64,000 nucleotides of DNA from Rugosimonospora africana (GCF_016862975.1 NZ_BONZ01000009.1:124001-188000), one strand, 5' to 3'; positions 9,114 to 16,887 are shown, counted from the first letter of the stretch. Translations and numbers: made by a program. The notes: generated from the sequence alone by a model not told the origin.

Positions 9114-9308
9114 AGCTGACTCCGGGATGCCGCCGTTTTGCAACATGCAGATGCCAGCTGCCATGGTTATACGCAACTCGTCTCCGTGCAACCCTTCACG
9201 ACGAAATCGTTCTTTATTTCTTGTGAAAGGTCCGTTTCGGGCATACCGGCGACGAGGCTGAGGCGGGGCCGGCGGTCGCGGCCCCGGAGACGATCGCGGT
9301 ACCCCGGG

Positions 9309-9340
9309 GCCCGGGCGGAGCCCCGTGCTCCGGCCCGGGC
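9309..9340 (-). terminator. stem-loop after the mycoredoxin gene
   Basis: GCCCGGGCGGAGC pairs with GCTCCGGCCCGGGC with a single bulged G and a loop of about five bases, 16 bp beyond the mycoredoxin stop. No T-tract follows, as is usual in actinobacteria. Confidence 0.55.
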
Positions 9341-9355
9341 CACTCCGGGGGGCGA

Positions 9356-9610
9356 TCAGACCTGAGCCGCCAACCGCTGCTTGACCTGCACGATCGTCGG
9401 GTTGGTCAGCGCCGAACCGTCATCGAACCGCAGCGTCGGCACGGTCTGGTTACCACCGTTGACGCTCATCACGAACTCCGCGGCGGCCGGCTCCTGTTCG
9501 ATGTCGACGACCGAATACTCGATGCCCTCGCGGTCCATCTGGCTCTTGAGCCGGCGGCAGTACCCGCACCAGGTGGTCGAATACATGGTCAACACGGCGG
9601 TCCTCCTCAT
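9356..9610 (-). CDS. mrx1: mycoredoxin (glutaredoxin-like, CGYC active site)
   Basis: An 84-residue thioredoxin-fold protein with TTWCGYCRRLKSQM near the N terminus and the cis-Pro motif TVPTLRF, both typical of mycoredoxin-1, which reduces protein-mycothiol mixed disulfides in the actinobacterial cytosol. Length fits the family. ATG 9610 gives MRRTAVLTMYS; an upstream ATG would add only seven residues without a better ribosome binding site. It is divergent from uvrD2, the same arrangement as in mycobacteria. No SigR-type promoter was found immediately upstream. Confidence 0.93.
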   Translation of the reverse strand: MRRTAVLTMYSTTWCGYCRRLKSQMDREGIEYSVVDIEQEPAAAEFVMSVNGGNQTVPTLRFDDGSALTNPTIVQVKQRLAAQV

Positions 9611-9664
9611 GATTGGCCTAGGCAAGGACAAGAACGTCCGACCGGGCTGACATGATGCCGTTCT

Positions 9665-11809
9665 GTGGCGGGGAACTCAACCGAGGGGGCACGAGCGGGC
9701 GACAGGCCGGCGGCTCGGGTGCTGGCCGGCCTCGACGACGAGCAGCGGGCGGCGGTCACCGCCCCGGCCGGCCCGGTGTGCATCCTGGCCGGGGCCGGCA
9801 CCGGGAAGACTCGCGCCATCACTCATCGCATCGCTTACCGGGCACTGACCGGCGAGATCGCGGCCCGGCATGTGCTGGCGGTCACGTTCACCGCTCGCGC
9901 CGCCGCCGAGATGCGCGCCCGGCTGGTGACGCTCGGCGTCGACGGAGTGCAGGCGCGGACGTTCCACGCCGCGGCGCTACGCCAGGTGCGCTACTTCGCG
10001 CCCCGGTTGCTCAGCGGCAAATCCATGCCGGAACTGGTGGAGAGCAAGGCCCGGCTGGTCACCCTGGCCGCCGCCCGCAGCGGCCTGCGGGCCGACCGGA
10101 CCGTCGCCCGAGACCTCTCCAGCGAGATCGAGTGGGCGAAGTCGTCGCTCGTCGAGCCGGGTGAATACGAGGTAGCCGCGGCGAAAGGTGCCCGGGAGGT
10201 GCCGTTCGACGCGGCCCGGATCGGCCAGGTATACGCCGCCTACGAAGAAATCAAGCGGGCCAACGGCGTGATCGACTTCGAAGACCTGCTGCGTGCCGCG
10301 GTGTGGGCGGTGGAGGACCACCCGGACGTCGCCGAGCAGGTGCACGCGCAGTACAGGCACTTTGTCGTCGACGAATACCAGGACGTCAACCCGTTGCAGC
10401 AGCGGTTGCTGGATGCGTGGCTGGGTGGCCGGGGCGACCTGACCGTGGTCGGCGACGCCAGCCAGACGATCTATTCGTTCACCGGTGCGTCTTCGACCCA
10501 CCTCATCGACTTCCCGCGCCGACACCCGGGCGCGACCGTGGTCCGGCTGGTCCGTGACTACCGGTCGACTCCTCAAGTGGTGGGTCTGGCCAACGCGATC
10601 ATCCGGCAGGCCCGCGGCGCTGAGGCGCGGCTGCGCCTGGAACTGGTGGGGCAACGGCCGTCGGGCCCCGAGCCGGATGTCAACGCGCTGCCGGACGAAC
10701 CGGCCGAGGCGACCGCGGTCGCCAGGCGGTGCGCCGAACTGATCGGTGCCGGCATCCCGGCCCGGGAGATCGCCGTACTGTTCCGGACCAACGCCCAGTC
10801 CGAGGTATACGAGGGTGCCCTGGCCGAGGCCGGTGTGCCCTACGTGGTGCAGGGCGCGGAACGGTTCTTCGAGCGTGCCGAGGTACGCCAGGCGATGGTG
10901 GCGCTGCGGGGTGCCGTCCGGTCCACGCCACCGGAGACCACGCTGCCCGACGCGGTGACGATGGCGCTGGAGGCGGTGGGGTGGCGGCCGAATGAACCAC
11001 CGCCCGGCGGTGCCGCCCGGGAACGGTGGGAGGCGCTGGCCGCGCTGGCCGGTCTCGCCGACGAGATCGGCGGCACCCTGGAGGAGTTCTGCGCGGAGTT
11101 GACCCGGCGGGCCGCCGTACAGCACGCGCCGACCGTGGAAGGCGTCACGCTCGCCTCGCTGCATTCCGCCAAGGGGCTGGAGTGGGACGCGGTGTTCCTG
11201 GTCGGGTTGGCCGAGGGCACCCTTCCGACCACTTACGCGAAGACGCCGGAGGCGCTGGAGGAGGAGCGGCGGCTGCTCTATGTCGGCATCACCCGGGCCC
11301 GGCAATGGCTGTGGCTGTCCTATGCCAGCGCCCGGTCGCCGGGCGGGCGGCAGCGCAGGCCCAGCCGGTTCCTGCCCGCGGGCCAGCGTTCCGAACCGGT
11401 CGGGCGTCGCATCGGTTCGGCCGGCCAGCCGGTACGCCGCCGGGTGGTGAACGTCTCCTGCCGGGTGTGCGGCGCGGCGTTGCTGTCCGGTCCGGATCGC
11501 AAGCTGGGCCGGTGCGCGACCTGCCCGTCCGACATCGACGAGGAGCTGCTCGAGCGGTTGCAGGAGTGGCGCGCCCGGGTCGCGGCCGCCCAGAAGGTAC
11601 CGGCGTACGTGGTTTTCACCGACGCGACGCTGACCGCACTCGCAGAGCGCCGGCCCGACCGTACCGAAGAATTGATCAGCATCGCTGGGATCGGCCCGCG
11701 CAAGGTCGGTCTGTACGGCGACGCCGTCCTCGCCCTGGTCAACGGCGTCGCGGTCGACGATCTTGTGGCGTCCGAGCCGCTCGAAAAAAATCCCACAACG
11801 GGTCCGTAA
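9665..11809 (+). CDS. uvrD2: DNA helicase UvrD2 with HRDC domain
   Basis: A 714-residue SF1A helicase: Walker A GAGTGKT near residue 43, TFTARAAAEMR (Ia), VVDEYQDVN (II), GDASQTIYSFTGAS (III), SLHSAKGLEWDAV (V) and YVGITRARQ (VI). After the motor comes a four-cysteine element (CRVCGAAL...GRCATC) and a C-terminal HRDC domain (VPAYVVFTDATLTALAERRP...ISIAGIGPRKV). This motor-tetracysteine-HRDC order is diagnostic of UvrD2 rather than UvrD1/PcrA. GTG 9665 is the start; the divergent mycoredoxin gene lies 54 bp away. The stop codon overlaps a promoter-like region for the whiB7 leader. Confidence 0.95.
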   Translation: MAGNSTEGARAGDRPAARVLAGLDDEQRAAVTAPAGPVCILAGAGTGKTRAITHRIAYRALTGEIAARHVLAVTFTARAAAEMRARLVTLGVDGVQARTFHAAALRQVRYFAPRLLSGKSMPELVESKARLVTLAAARSGLRADRTVARDLSSEIEWAKSSLVEPGEYEVAAAKGAREVPFDAARIGQVYAAYEEIKRANGVIDFEDLLRAAVWAVEDHPDVAEQVHAQYRHFVVDEYQDVNPLQQRLLDAWLGGRGDLTVVGDASQTIYSFTGASSTHLIDFPRRHPGATVVRLVRDYRSTPQVVGLANAIIRQARGAEARLRLELVGQRPSGPEPDVNALPDEPAEATAVARRCAELIGAGIPAREIAVLFRTNAQSEVYEGALAEAGVPYVVQGAERFFERAEVRQAMVALRGAVRSTPPETTLPDAVTMALEAVGWRPNEPPPGGAARERWEALAALAGLADEIGGTLEEFCAELTRRAAVQHAPTVEGVTLASLHSAKGLEWDAVFLVGLAEGTLPTTYAKTPEALEEERRLLYVGITRARQWLWLSYASARSPGGRQRRPSRFLPAGQRSEPVGRRIGSAGQPVRRRVVNVSCRVCGAALLSGPDRKLGRCATCPSDIDEELLERLQEWRARVAAAQKVPAYVVFTDATLTALAERRPDRTEELISIAGIGPRKVGLYGDAVLALVNGVAVDDLVASEPLEKNPTTGP

Positions 11810-11845
11810 AATCGTTTGCCTCGCTTGCGGGCCTGGGAATAGCCT
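11806..11845 (+). promoter_or_regulatory. candidate promoter of the whiB7 leader transcript
   Basis: An AT-rich block (GTAAAATCG) directly upstream of a -35-like TTGCCT (11816-11821), then an 18-bp spacer and TAGCCT (11840-11845, TAnnnT). AT-rich DNA abutting the -35 element is the known hallmark of WhiB7-activated promoters, including the autoregulated whiB7 promoter. A near-perfect inverted repeat (CTTGCGGGC/GCCTGCAAG) overlaps it. Confidence 0.5.
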
Positions 11846-11924
11846 GCAAGCACACCACACGAGCGGCGGTAGTTCGGCTGCCCGCGAAAGTGTCGGAGTG
11901 GAGCGCAGGAGGGAGGTGGAGACC

Positions 11925-12215
11925 GTGAAGATCCTCGAAAACCGTTATGAGCGACCGTCGGTGTCCACCGTCGCGTGCGCTCCGGCCCACGAGTGGCTCG
12001 TGGGCCGCCTGGGTGTCCAGGACGCGGTGAAGAGGCCACGACTGGCGAAATTCCAGGATCAGCTGTCCCAGCGGAAGTCCGTCCAGCTACAGGGGACCCT
12101 GCCCCAGGCTCTGGGGACCAATGGGTCCACGGCCAAGGCCACCGGAATGGCCAAGTCGCCGGCTTCGGCCGGCGCCAACGCCAGCGGTGTTCCACCTCGA
12201 GGGAGACCGGTCTAA
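11925..12215 (+). CDS. upstream ORF in the whiB7 leader
   Basis: A 96-codon ORF starting at GTG 11925 with GGGAGG nearby (MKILENRYERPSVSTVACAP... ending GVPPRGRPV). It lies wholly in the long leader between uvrD2 and whiB7. whiB7 genes are known to be controlled by translation-dependent attenuation through an upstream ORF: antibiotic-stalled ribosomes prevent formation of a terminator. The stop codon TAA 12213-12215 overlaps a 6-bp hairpin and lies about 20 nt before a strong terminator stem, which fits that mechanism. The peptide is longer than the short uORFs I know from other genera, so the effective start may be internal. Confidence 0.6.
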   Translation: MKILENRYERPSVSTVACAPAHEWLVGRLGVQDAVKRPRLAKFQDQLSQRKSVQLQGTLPQALGTNGSTAKATGMAKSPASAGANASGVPPRGRPV

Positions 12216-12283
12216 CAGACCGAGCCGGCTCACCTCGAGGCCGCGGAACCCGTAAACCGGGATCCGCGGCCTCAGTTATTTCC
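12192..12283 (+). promoter_or_regulatory. transcription attenuator of whiB7 with alternative pairing
   Basis: Three elements follow the uORF. Hairpin CGGTCT-AAC-AGACCG (12208-12222) surrounds the uORF stop. A terminator-like stem GAGGCCGCGGA/TCCGCGGCCTC (12237-12247 with 12263-12273) has 11 perfect pairs, is extended by CCCG/CGGG inside, and is followed by a T-containing stretch. The palindromic octamer CCTCGAGG occurs twice (12195-12202 and 12233-12240) and can pair across the small hairpin, which would open the base of the terminator. This is a plausible antiterminator/terminator switch. Confidence 0.75.
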
Positions 12284-12329
12284 AGCCCATGAAGTGCGGA
12301 AACACGACAGAAAGAGAGGTGACCGGGAG

Positions 12330-12674
12330 ATGAGTCTGGCGTTGGCACCACTCGACACGATCGATGTCGAGGTGGGTGTGGATCTACCGTGCCGAAGGTT
12401 CGACCCTGATCTCTGGTTCTCCGACGCGCCGGCAGAGCTTGAACTGGCGAAGTCGCTGTGTGGCGACTGCCCGGTTCGGGTGGAGTGCTTGGCCGGTGCG
12501 GTCGAGCGGGCCGAGCCCTGGGGCGTCTGGGGTGGAGAGATCTTCGAGCGTGGCGCCGCGATTCCGCGCAAGCGGCCGCGGGGTCGTCCTCGCAAGGAGG
12601 ACGTGGCTCGGGACGAGGCCCTTCGGGCCGAGGTGGCGACTCGCGTCGCGGCCGACATCCGGGTGGCGGCCTGA
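12330..12674 (+). CDS. whiB7: WhiB7-type transcription factor (antibiotic resistance regulator)
   Basis: A 114-residue WhiB protein with four Fe-S ligands (LPCRRF and LCGDCPVRVEC), the GVWGGE turn and a C-terminal AT-hook (KRPRGRPRKED). The AT-hook is specific to WhiB7/WblC, which binds AT-rich promoters with the primary sigma factor and activates intrinsic resistance genes. ATG 12330 (MSLALAPLD) is preferred over GTG 12294 because homologues begin there and a GAGAGG site precedes it. It lies downstream of uvrD2 with a long regulated leader, the classical position. Confidence 0.95.
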   Translation: MSLALAPLDTIDVEVGVDLPCRRFDPDLWFSDAPAELELAKSLCGDCPVRVECLAGAVERAEPWGVWGGEIFERGAAIPRKRPRGRPRKEDVARDEALRAEVATRVAADIRVAA

Positions 12675-12795
12675 CATGGGCGGCAACCGCAGGCACCAGA
12701 TCCGCACAAGCGCCAGCCGACGGCAGCGCACCGCGCAGCCGACCCGGCCAACAGTTACACCGACCGGTACGGACCGACCGAGGAGCACCGACACA

Positions 12796-12948
12796 ATGAT
12801 CGCGACGTTACATCTCATGCACGAAGCACTGAGTCGCGCGCGAATGCGCCGGCCTCAGGACCACACGTCTGAGGCTTACCGCTCCGCCCGCCAGATCACG
12901 TTGAACGCCCGCCGCGAGCAGACCAGGCTCATGGGGCACCAGCACTGA
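12796..12948 (+). CDS. small basic protein downstream of whiB7, unknown function
   Basis: A 50-residue, Arg/His-rich, probably helical peptide (MIATLHLMHEALSRARMRRP... ending RLMGHQH). ATG 12796 follows GAGGAG with 10-nt spacing. The frame is open back to ATG 12676, which would add 40 low-complexity residues. A strong terminator follows 33 bp after its stop, so it is the last gene of the whiB7 transcript. No family was assigned. Confidence 0.6.
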   Translation: MIATLHLMHEALSRARMRRPQDHTSEAYRSARQITLNARREQTRLMGHQH

Positions 12949-12980
12949 TCCGGTCTTCGGAATAGAAACACTTCACTCAC

Positions 12981-13016
12981 GCGAGCGCCCGCCCCCTCCC
13001 CGGGGCGGGCGCTCGC
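12981..13016 (+). terminator. strong stem-loop terminator after the whiB7 unit
   Basis: Perfect 15-bp stem GCGAGCGCCCGCCCC/GGGGCGGGCGCTCGC with a 6-nt loop, located between convergent transcription units. Confidence 0.85.
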
Positions 13017-13084
13017 AACGCGTCAAACGGGTGCCGGACTCAGGCAATCGCCGCGGTCGATGGCGCCGCGGCTGATGGTGCTGG

Positions 13085-13205
13085 GCTCAGGCGTTGCTCG
13101 CGTGGCCTGTGCTCGCCTCCGCCACAGGTCGGCTCCGGCTGCGCTCAGGCGTTGCCCGCGTGGCCTGTGCTCGCCTCCGCCACAGGTCGGCTCCGGCTGC
13201 GCTCA
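13085..13205 (-). repeat. two tandem 58-bp repeat units abutting the stop of the ABC1 kinase gene
   Basis: Units at 13085-13142 and 13143-13200 are nearly identical (exact 58-bp period). The sequence then runs into the kinase stop region (GCTCAGGCGG at 13201), which matches the start of each unit. Read on the minus strand, the stop motif CGCCTGAGC of the gene is therefore repeated at every unit boundary. A third family member is at 8781-8854. Confidence 0.88.
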
Positions 13206-14549
13206 GGCGGCTGGCGCCTCGATCGCCTCCGGCCCGGCGAAGCCGGGCAGCCAGCGCTGCACCACCGCCCGGTACGGTGCGGTCGCCTCCAACTGGCACA
13301 GCACACCGATCGAGCCCAGAGTCACCCGGTGGATGAGCAGGTACGCCGGCGGCAGGTTGAGGTTCTTGCCGAGCTGGTACGCCGGGCCCCGCGGGTTGCC
13401 CAGCCGAGCCGCCTCGCCGCGCAGCCAGGCACGGGTGAAGTGGAACTCGGGTACCGCGATGGGTTCCAGGATCGGCCGCAGGTATCCGAGGATCGCCGGC
13501 GCGTCGACCTCGACGTCGGGCTTGACGAACCCTTCTTCGCGCAGACCCTCCAGAACGGCTTCGGCGTCACCCTCCAGCGCCAGCCTGGTCAGCCGGCCGA
13601 TCGGCTCTGGGTGGCCGCCGGGCATCCGGGCCACCGCGCCGAAATCGATCACGCCGAGCCGGCCGTCCGGCAGGATCCGGAAGTTGCCCGGGTGCGGGTC
13701 GGCGTGCAGCAGGCCGGCACGGGTCGGCGCCGAGAAGTGCAGCACGGACAGCAGCAGGCCGGCGTGGTCGCGCTCCTCGGTGGTGCCTTCGGAGATCACT
13801 TTCGCCAGCGGCCTGCCCTCGATCCACTCCGTGATGAGCACGCGCGGAGCGGCCGCCACCACCTCCGGTACGTGGATCTGGTCGTCCCCCCGGTACGCGT
13901 CGGCGAACGCGCGCTGGGAGGTCGCCTCCAGTTCGTAGTCCAGTTCCTCGGTTATCCGGGCGCGCAGCTCGGCCAACAGCGGCTTGATGTCCAGCCCCGG
14001 CTGGAGCACCCGGAACAGCCCGGCGAGCCGGGACAACTGGGTCAGGTCGGAGAGCAGCGCGTCTCCGGCGCCCGGATATTGGACCTTGACCGCGACCGGG
14101 ATGCCGCCGCGGCCCTTCTTCCACACCGCCCGGTGGACCTGTCCGATGCTGGCCGCGGCCGCGGGGGAGTCGTCGAACTCGCGGAACTTGGCCCGCCAGT
14201 CCGGGCCCAGCTGCTGCGCCAGAACCCGGTGCACGCTCGCCGCGGGTAGCGGTGGGGCCGACTCCTGGAGCTTGGTCAGCGCCTGCCGGTACGGGCCGGC
14301 CAGCTCCTCGGGCAGTGCCGCCTCGAAGATCGACAGGGCCTGGCCGAACTTCATGGCCCCGCCCTTGAGCTGGCCCAACACGCTGAACAGCTGCTCGGCG
14401 GTGCGTTGCTGAAGCTCGGCGGAGACGACCTCCGAGGCCATTCCGGTGACCCGCTTGCCGAGGCCGAGGGCGGCCCGACCTGCGAAGCCCAGCGGAAGCG
14501 ACGCGAGCTTTGCGGTACGGGTCACAGCCCGTCGAGGGATGTCGCTCAC
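13203..14549 (-). CDS. ABC1/UbiB-family atypical kinase
   Basis: A 448-residue AarF/UbiB-like protein. It shows the KxGQ element (GGAMKFGQALS), the A-rich loop (SPAAAASIGQVHRAVW), the catalytic VAVKVQYPG lysine, EELDYELEA, LLHADPHPGNF and GVIDFGAVA (DFG-equivalent). The family acts as ATPase/kinases linked to isoprenoid-lipid metabolism; in non-ubiquinone actinobacteria the substrate is unknown. GTG 14549 is chosen for a GAGGGA site 10 nt upstream; ATG 14567 is possible. It follows the ThiF-like gene by 14 bp in an operon. Confidence 0.9.
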   Translation of the reverse strand: MSDIPRRAVTRTAKLASLPLGFAGRAALGLGKRVTGMASEVVSAELQQRTAEQLFSVLGQLKGGAMKFGQALSIFEAALPEELAGPYRQALTKLQESAPPLPAASVHRVLAQQLGPDWRAKFREFDDSPAAAASIGQVHRAVWKKGRGGIPVAVKVQYPGAGDALLSDLTQLSRLAGLFRVLQPGLDIKPLLAELRARITEELDYELEATSQRAFADAYRGDDQIHVPEVVAAAPRVLITEWIEGRPLAKVISEGTTEERDHAGLLLSVLHFSAPTRAGLLHADPHPGNFRILPDGRLGVIDFGAVARMPGGHPEPIGRLTRLALEGDAEAVLEGLREEGFVKPDVEVDAPAILGYLRPILEPIAVPEFHFTRAWLRGEAARLGNPRGPAYQLGKNLNLPPAYLLIHRVTLGSIGVLCQLEATAPYRAVVQRWLPGFAGPEAIEAPAA

Positions 14550-14563
14550 CCGATCATTGTCCC

Positions 14564-15640
14564 TCATGGCGAGGGAAACCGGCGGCGCCGCGGATTCACC
14601 GGCTGTCCGGGGCGCCGAGCGCACCCGCACCTCGGGTGCGCGGGCCAGGTCCGCCGCCGCTCCCGACCCGGGCCGGCGATCTCGATCGTGGCGCCGATGG
14701 TCTGCGGGACGCCGCCGTCCAAAAACGTCAAAACCTCATCTGTGGCCCATCCGACGGCGATCAGGGCAGTGGTCACCGCACAGGGCTGGGCGGGTTCGCC
14801 GCCGGTCGACAGCTGGGCGGCCAACCCGGGCCAGACCGGGTCCCGGTCCCGCCGGTGCAGGTCGACGCAGTTGAGGCAGGGAGATCCGGCCGGTGGGACG
14901 AGGGGGCCGACCACCGCCAGGCCATCGCGCAGGTCGAGGGTCAGATGAGGTACCCGGCGGCGGGCGTGCGCGAGCGCGGTCAGCTCCGCCGGCCGCTGTG
15001 TCCCGGCGTGTACCACAAATGTCGCTGTGCTCTCCCGCAGCGGCCCCAGGTCGGTCGCCGGGGCGATCCGTACCACCGCGTCTCCCGCCGCGGACGAGCG
15101 CCAGCGGCCGGCGTCGGAGGGCAGGATTCCGCCCAGTCCGGTGTCGGCCGGCAGCACCCGGCCGGACAGCGCCGGGTCCACGTGCCCCACGCCGGCCTCG
15201 GCCAGCGCGGCGGCGATCGGTGCGGCGAGCCTGCCGTACCCGCTGACCAGCACGTGCGCGCCTGCCCGGCGGCGCAGCGTCTCGGCCGGGGTACGGCCGC
15301 CCGAACCCCTCAGAGCCAGCGCGGCGACCTCGGTCTCCAGCCGCCGACGCAGCGGTTCGGCAAGACCGTCTGGCAGCAGCGTGTGAACCCCGACCACCAG
15401 GCCGGCGCCGGTCAACACGGCCAGCAGCGCCTCGGCGGCCTCCGCCGGGACGCCCAGGCCGGCCGCGTCGCGAATGATCGCCCGTTCGGTACGGGTGCCG
15501 TCAAGCAGGTCGAGGACCCGGGCCGTGGCGGGGTCCACGAAGTCGAGCACCACCGCGCGTCGCGGGTCGACGCCGAGTTGGAGACTGTGTCTGTCGCGCC
15601 ACAGCCGGCGCAGGCCGGGCAGCAGAGTGAGTCGGCTCAT
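14564..15640 (-). CDS. orphan TOMM cyclodehydratase-like (ThiF/E1-related) protein
   Basis: A 358-residue protein resembling the leader-peptide-binding/E1-like half of thiazole/oxazole peptide cyclodehydratases. There is a winged-helix-like N-terminal region (LDGTRTERAIIRDAAGLG), a degraded Rossmann segment (GAHVLVSGYGRLAAPIAAALAEAG) and paired cysteines of a structural zinc site (SPCLNCVDLH and HPRCGCARR). The GxGxxG nucleotide loop is weak (SGYGRLA), so catalytic ATP use is doubtful. No YcaO, precursor peptide or transporter gene is nearby. Start ATG 15640 (MSRLTLLPG); ATG 15661 is in frame. The role is unknown; co-transcription with the ABC1 kinase is likely. Confidence 0.75.
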   Translation of the reverse strand: MSRLTLLPGLRRLWRDRHSLQLGVDPRRAVVLDFVDPATARVLDLLDGTRTERAIIRDAAGLGVPAEAAEALLAVLTGAGLVVGVHTLLPDGLAEPLRRRLETEVAALALRGSGGRTPAETLRRRAGAHVLVSGYGRLAAPIAAALAEAGVGHVDPALSGRVLPADTGLGGILPSDAGRWRSSAAGDAVVRIAPATDLGPLRESTATFVVHAGTQRPAELTALAHARRRVPHLTLDLRDGLAVVGPLVPPAGSPCLNCVDLHRRDRDPVWPGLAAQLSTGGEPAQPCAVTTALIAVGWATDEVLTFLDGGVPQTIGATIEIAGPGRERRRTWPAHPRCGCARRPGQPVNPRRRRFPSP

Positions 15641-15682
15641 AGCCGGCCACGGTGTCACCATGAGCGACCATGACGCTCCGGG

Positions 15683-15744
15683 TTGTCCACAGCGAAATAG
15701 GACATCCGCTGCCTCGTCCACAGCGACACGCCGAGTTATCCACA
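15683..15744 (+). promoter_or_regulatory. cluster of three DnaA boxes
   Basis: TTGTCCACA (15683-15691), TCGTCCACA (15714-15722) and TTATCCACA (15736-15744) lie in one orientation within 62 bp, matching the actinobacterial DnaA box TTGTCCACA at 9, 8 and 8 positions. They lie in the intergenic region upstream of the ThiF-like gene. No dnaA, dnaN or AT-rich unwinding element is nearby, so a DnaA-regulated promoter or titration site is more likely than oriC. Confidence 0.6.
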
Positions 15745-15846
15745 GGCGACGGGGGAAGTTGTCGCCAGGTCGACATGACGCAATGTGTCGGGCGCGCGAC
15801 TCTCGTCACACGGCACCGTCCGATCCAACGAGGCCGGCGGCGAACC

Positions 15847-15879
15847 GGATACGGCGCGGCGGAGGGCCGCGCCGTATCC
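15847..15879 (-). terminator. stem-loop after the DUF5679 gene
   Basis: Perfect 14-bp stem GGATACGGCGCGGC/GCCGCGCCGTATCC with a 5-nt loop, 10 bp beyond the stop codon of the minus-strand gene. Confidence 0.8.
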
Positions 15880-15888
15880 GTCCCGGTA

Positions 15889-16050
15889 TCAGGCTTTGCC
15901 GAGGATGCGGTTGACCGTGGTGCCGCAGACCGGACAAGGCCCCTTAGCCATTCGCATTCCGGTCTTAGAGATCTCTACGTTGCCCTGAAAATCGCGCTTC
16001 TCCTTGCATTTCACGCAGTAACCGTTGTATTTCTCGGCCGTCTCGGCCAC
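15889..16050 (-). CDS. DUF5679 zinc-ribbon-like small protein
   Basis: A 53-residue protein with two CxxC pairs (YCVKCKEKR and GPCPVCGTTV) around a short beta-rich core (NVEISKTGMRMAKG). This pattern is DUF5679, a small conserved actinobacterial zinc-ribbon family of unknown role. GTG 16050 follows GAGGAGGG at good spacing; in-frame codons further upstream would read through low-complexity sequence. It is monocistronic, closed by the stem-loop at 15847-15879. Confidence 0.85.
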   Translation of the reverse strand: MAETAEKYNGYCVKCKEKRDFQGNVEISKTGMRMAKGPCPVCGTTVNRILGKA

Positions 16051-16350
16051 GGTGCCCTCCTCTGCTCTCTTTCCATTTCCCGTCCTGTACCCAGTCGGGA
16101 GTGGAAGTCGACCTGGTGAAGTCTGCCTCGGGCGCGGCCTGGACAAGGTGCGTTCCGCCAGGACACGCCAGGCTTTTCGCACTAATGGCGTGTTGCTGGC
16201 AAGCGACCGAAGGAATTTTTCGGGCGATCAGCGATAACTTGGACCTTATCGGCGGCGGTCATCAAGTTGAGGCTTGCCTAGGGTAGGCGTCCGCCCGTTA
16301 GCGTGCCCACGTGACCCGATTCGTTGGTGCTTTGGTGATCTAGGCCGGTC

Positions 16351-16884
16351 ATGGCCAGCATCCGGAAGCCGGTTGTCGAGGTGCGACGCAGCGAGCGCCG
16401 CCGCCGCACGGTGTCCGCATACCGGGACGGCGAGCGAGTGGTCGTGCTGATCCCGGACCAGTTCTCCCGTGCCGAGGAGCGGGAGTGGGTCGACCGGATG
16501 CTGGAACGGCTGGCGGCGCGTGACCAGCGGGGCCACCGCTCCGACGAGGAGTTGGCCGCCCGAGCGGCCCGCCTGGCCCACCGGTACCTGGCCGGCTACC
16601 CGGCGGCCGCCCGGCCGGCCAGCGTCCGCTGGGTGGGCAACCAGAACGGTCGCTGGGGCTCGTGCACCCCGGCCGACCGGTCGATCCGGATCTCGGATCG
16701 GATCATCGACATGCCCGACTGGGTGATCGACTACGTGATCTTGCATGAGCTGGCCCACCTGGTCGTGCCGAGCCACAGCTCGGCTTTCTGGACCTTGGTG
16801 GCCCGTTACCCGAAGGCCGAGCGGGCGCGCGGCTACCTGGAGGGGGTCTGTGCGGCCTCCGGGGAGCCCATCCATGAGGATTGA
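16351..16884 (+). CDS. YgjP/M48-type metallopeptidase (WLM-like)
   Basis: A 177-residue protein with the zinc motif HELAH (YVILHELAHLVVPSHSSAFW), a downstream His after PSH, and the NGRWGSC signature of the YgjP/DUF45 family of small gluzincins. The N terminus (VEVRRSERRRRTVSAYRDGERVVV) is the typical entry strand. Substrate unknown; cytoplasmic, no signal peptide. The next gene starts 4 bp after its stop, so they are co-transcribed. Confidence 0.9.
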   Translation: MASIRKPVVEVRRSERRRRTVSAYRDGERVVVLIPDQFSRAEEREWVDRMLERLAARDQRGHRSDEELAARAARLAHRYLAGYPAAARPASVRWVGNQNGRWGSCTPADRSIRISDRIIDMPDWVIDYVILHELAHLVVPSHSSAFWTLVARYPKAERARGYLEGVCAASGEPIHED

Positions 16885-16887
16885 CGG

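Noticed and set aside
13085-13205. CRISPR array
   Set aside because: The repeat units are directly adjacent with no unique spacers and no cas genes are present.
14564-15640. A RiPP (thiazole/oxazole peptide) gene cluster
   Set aside because: Only the E1-like protein is present; no YcaO, precursor peptide, dehydrogenase or transporter gene was found within the window near it.
15683-15744. Chromosomal origin of replication
   Set aside because: Only three DnaA boxes, no dnaA/dnaN/gyrB neighbours and no AT-rich unwinding region.
16250-16285. Iron-box-like sequence AGGCTTGCCTAGGG upstream of the YgjP-type gene
   Set aside because: Too poor a match to the IdeR/DtxR consensus TTAGGTTAGGCTAACCTAA to report as a site.
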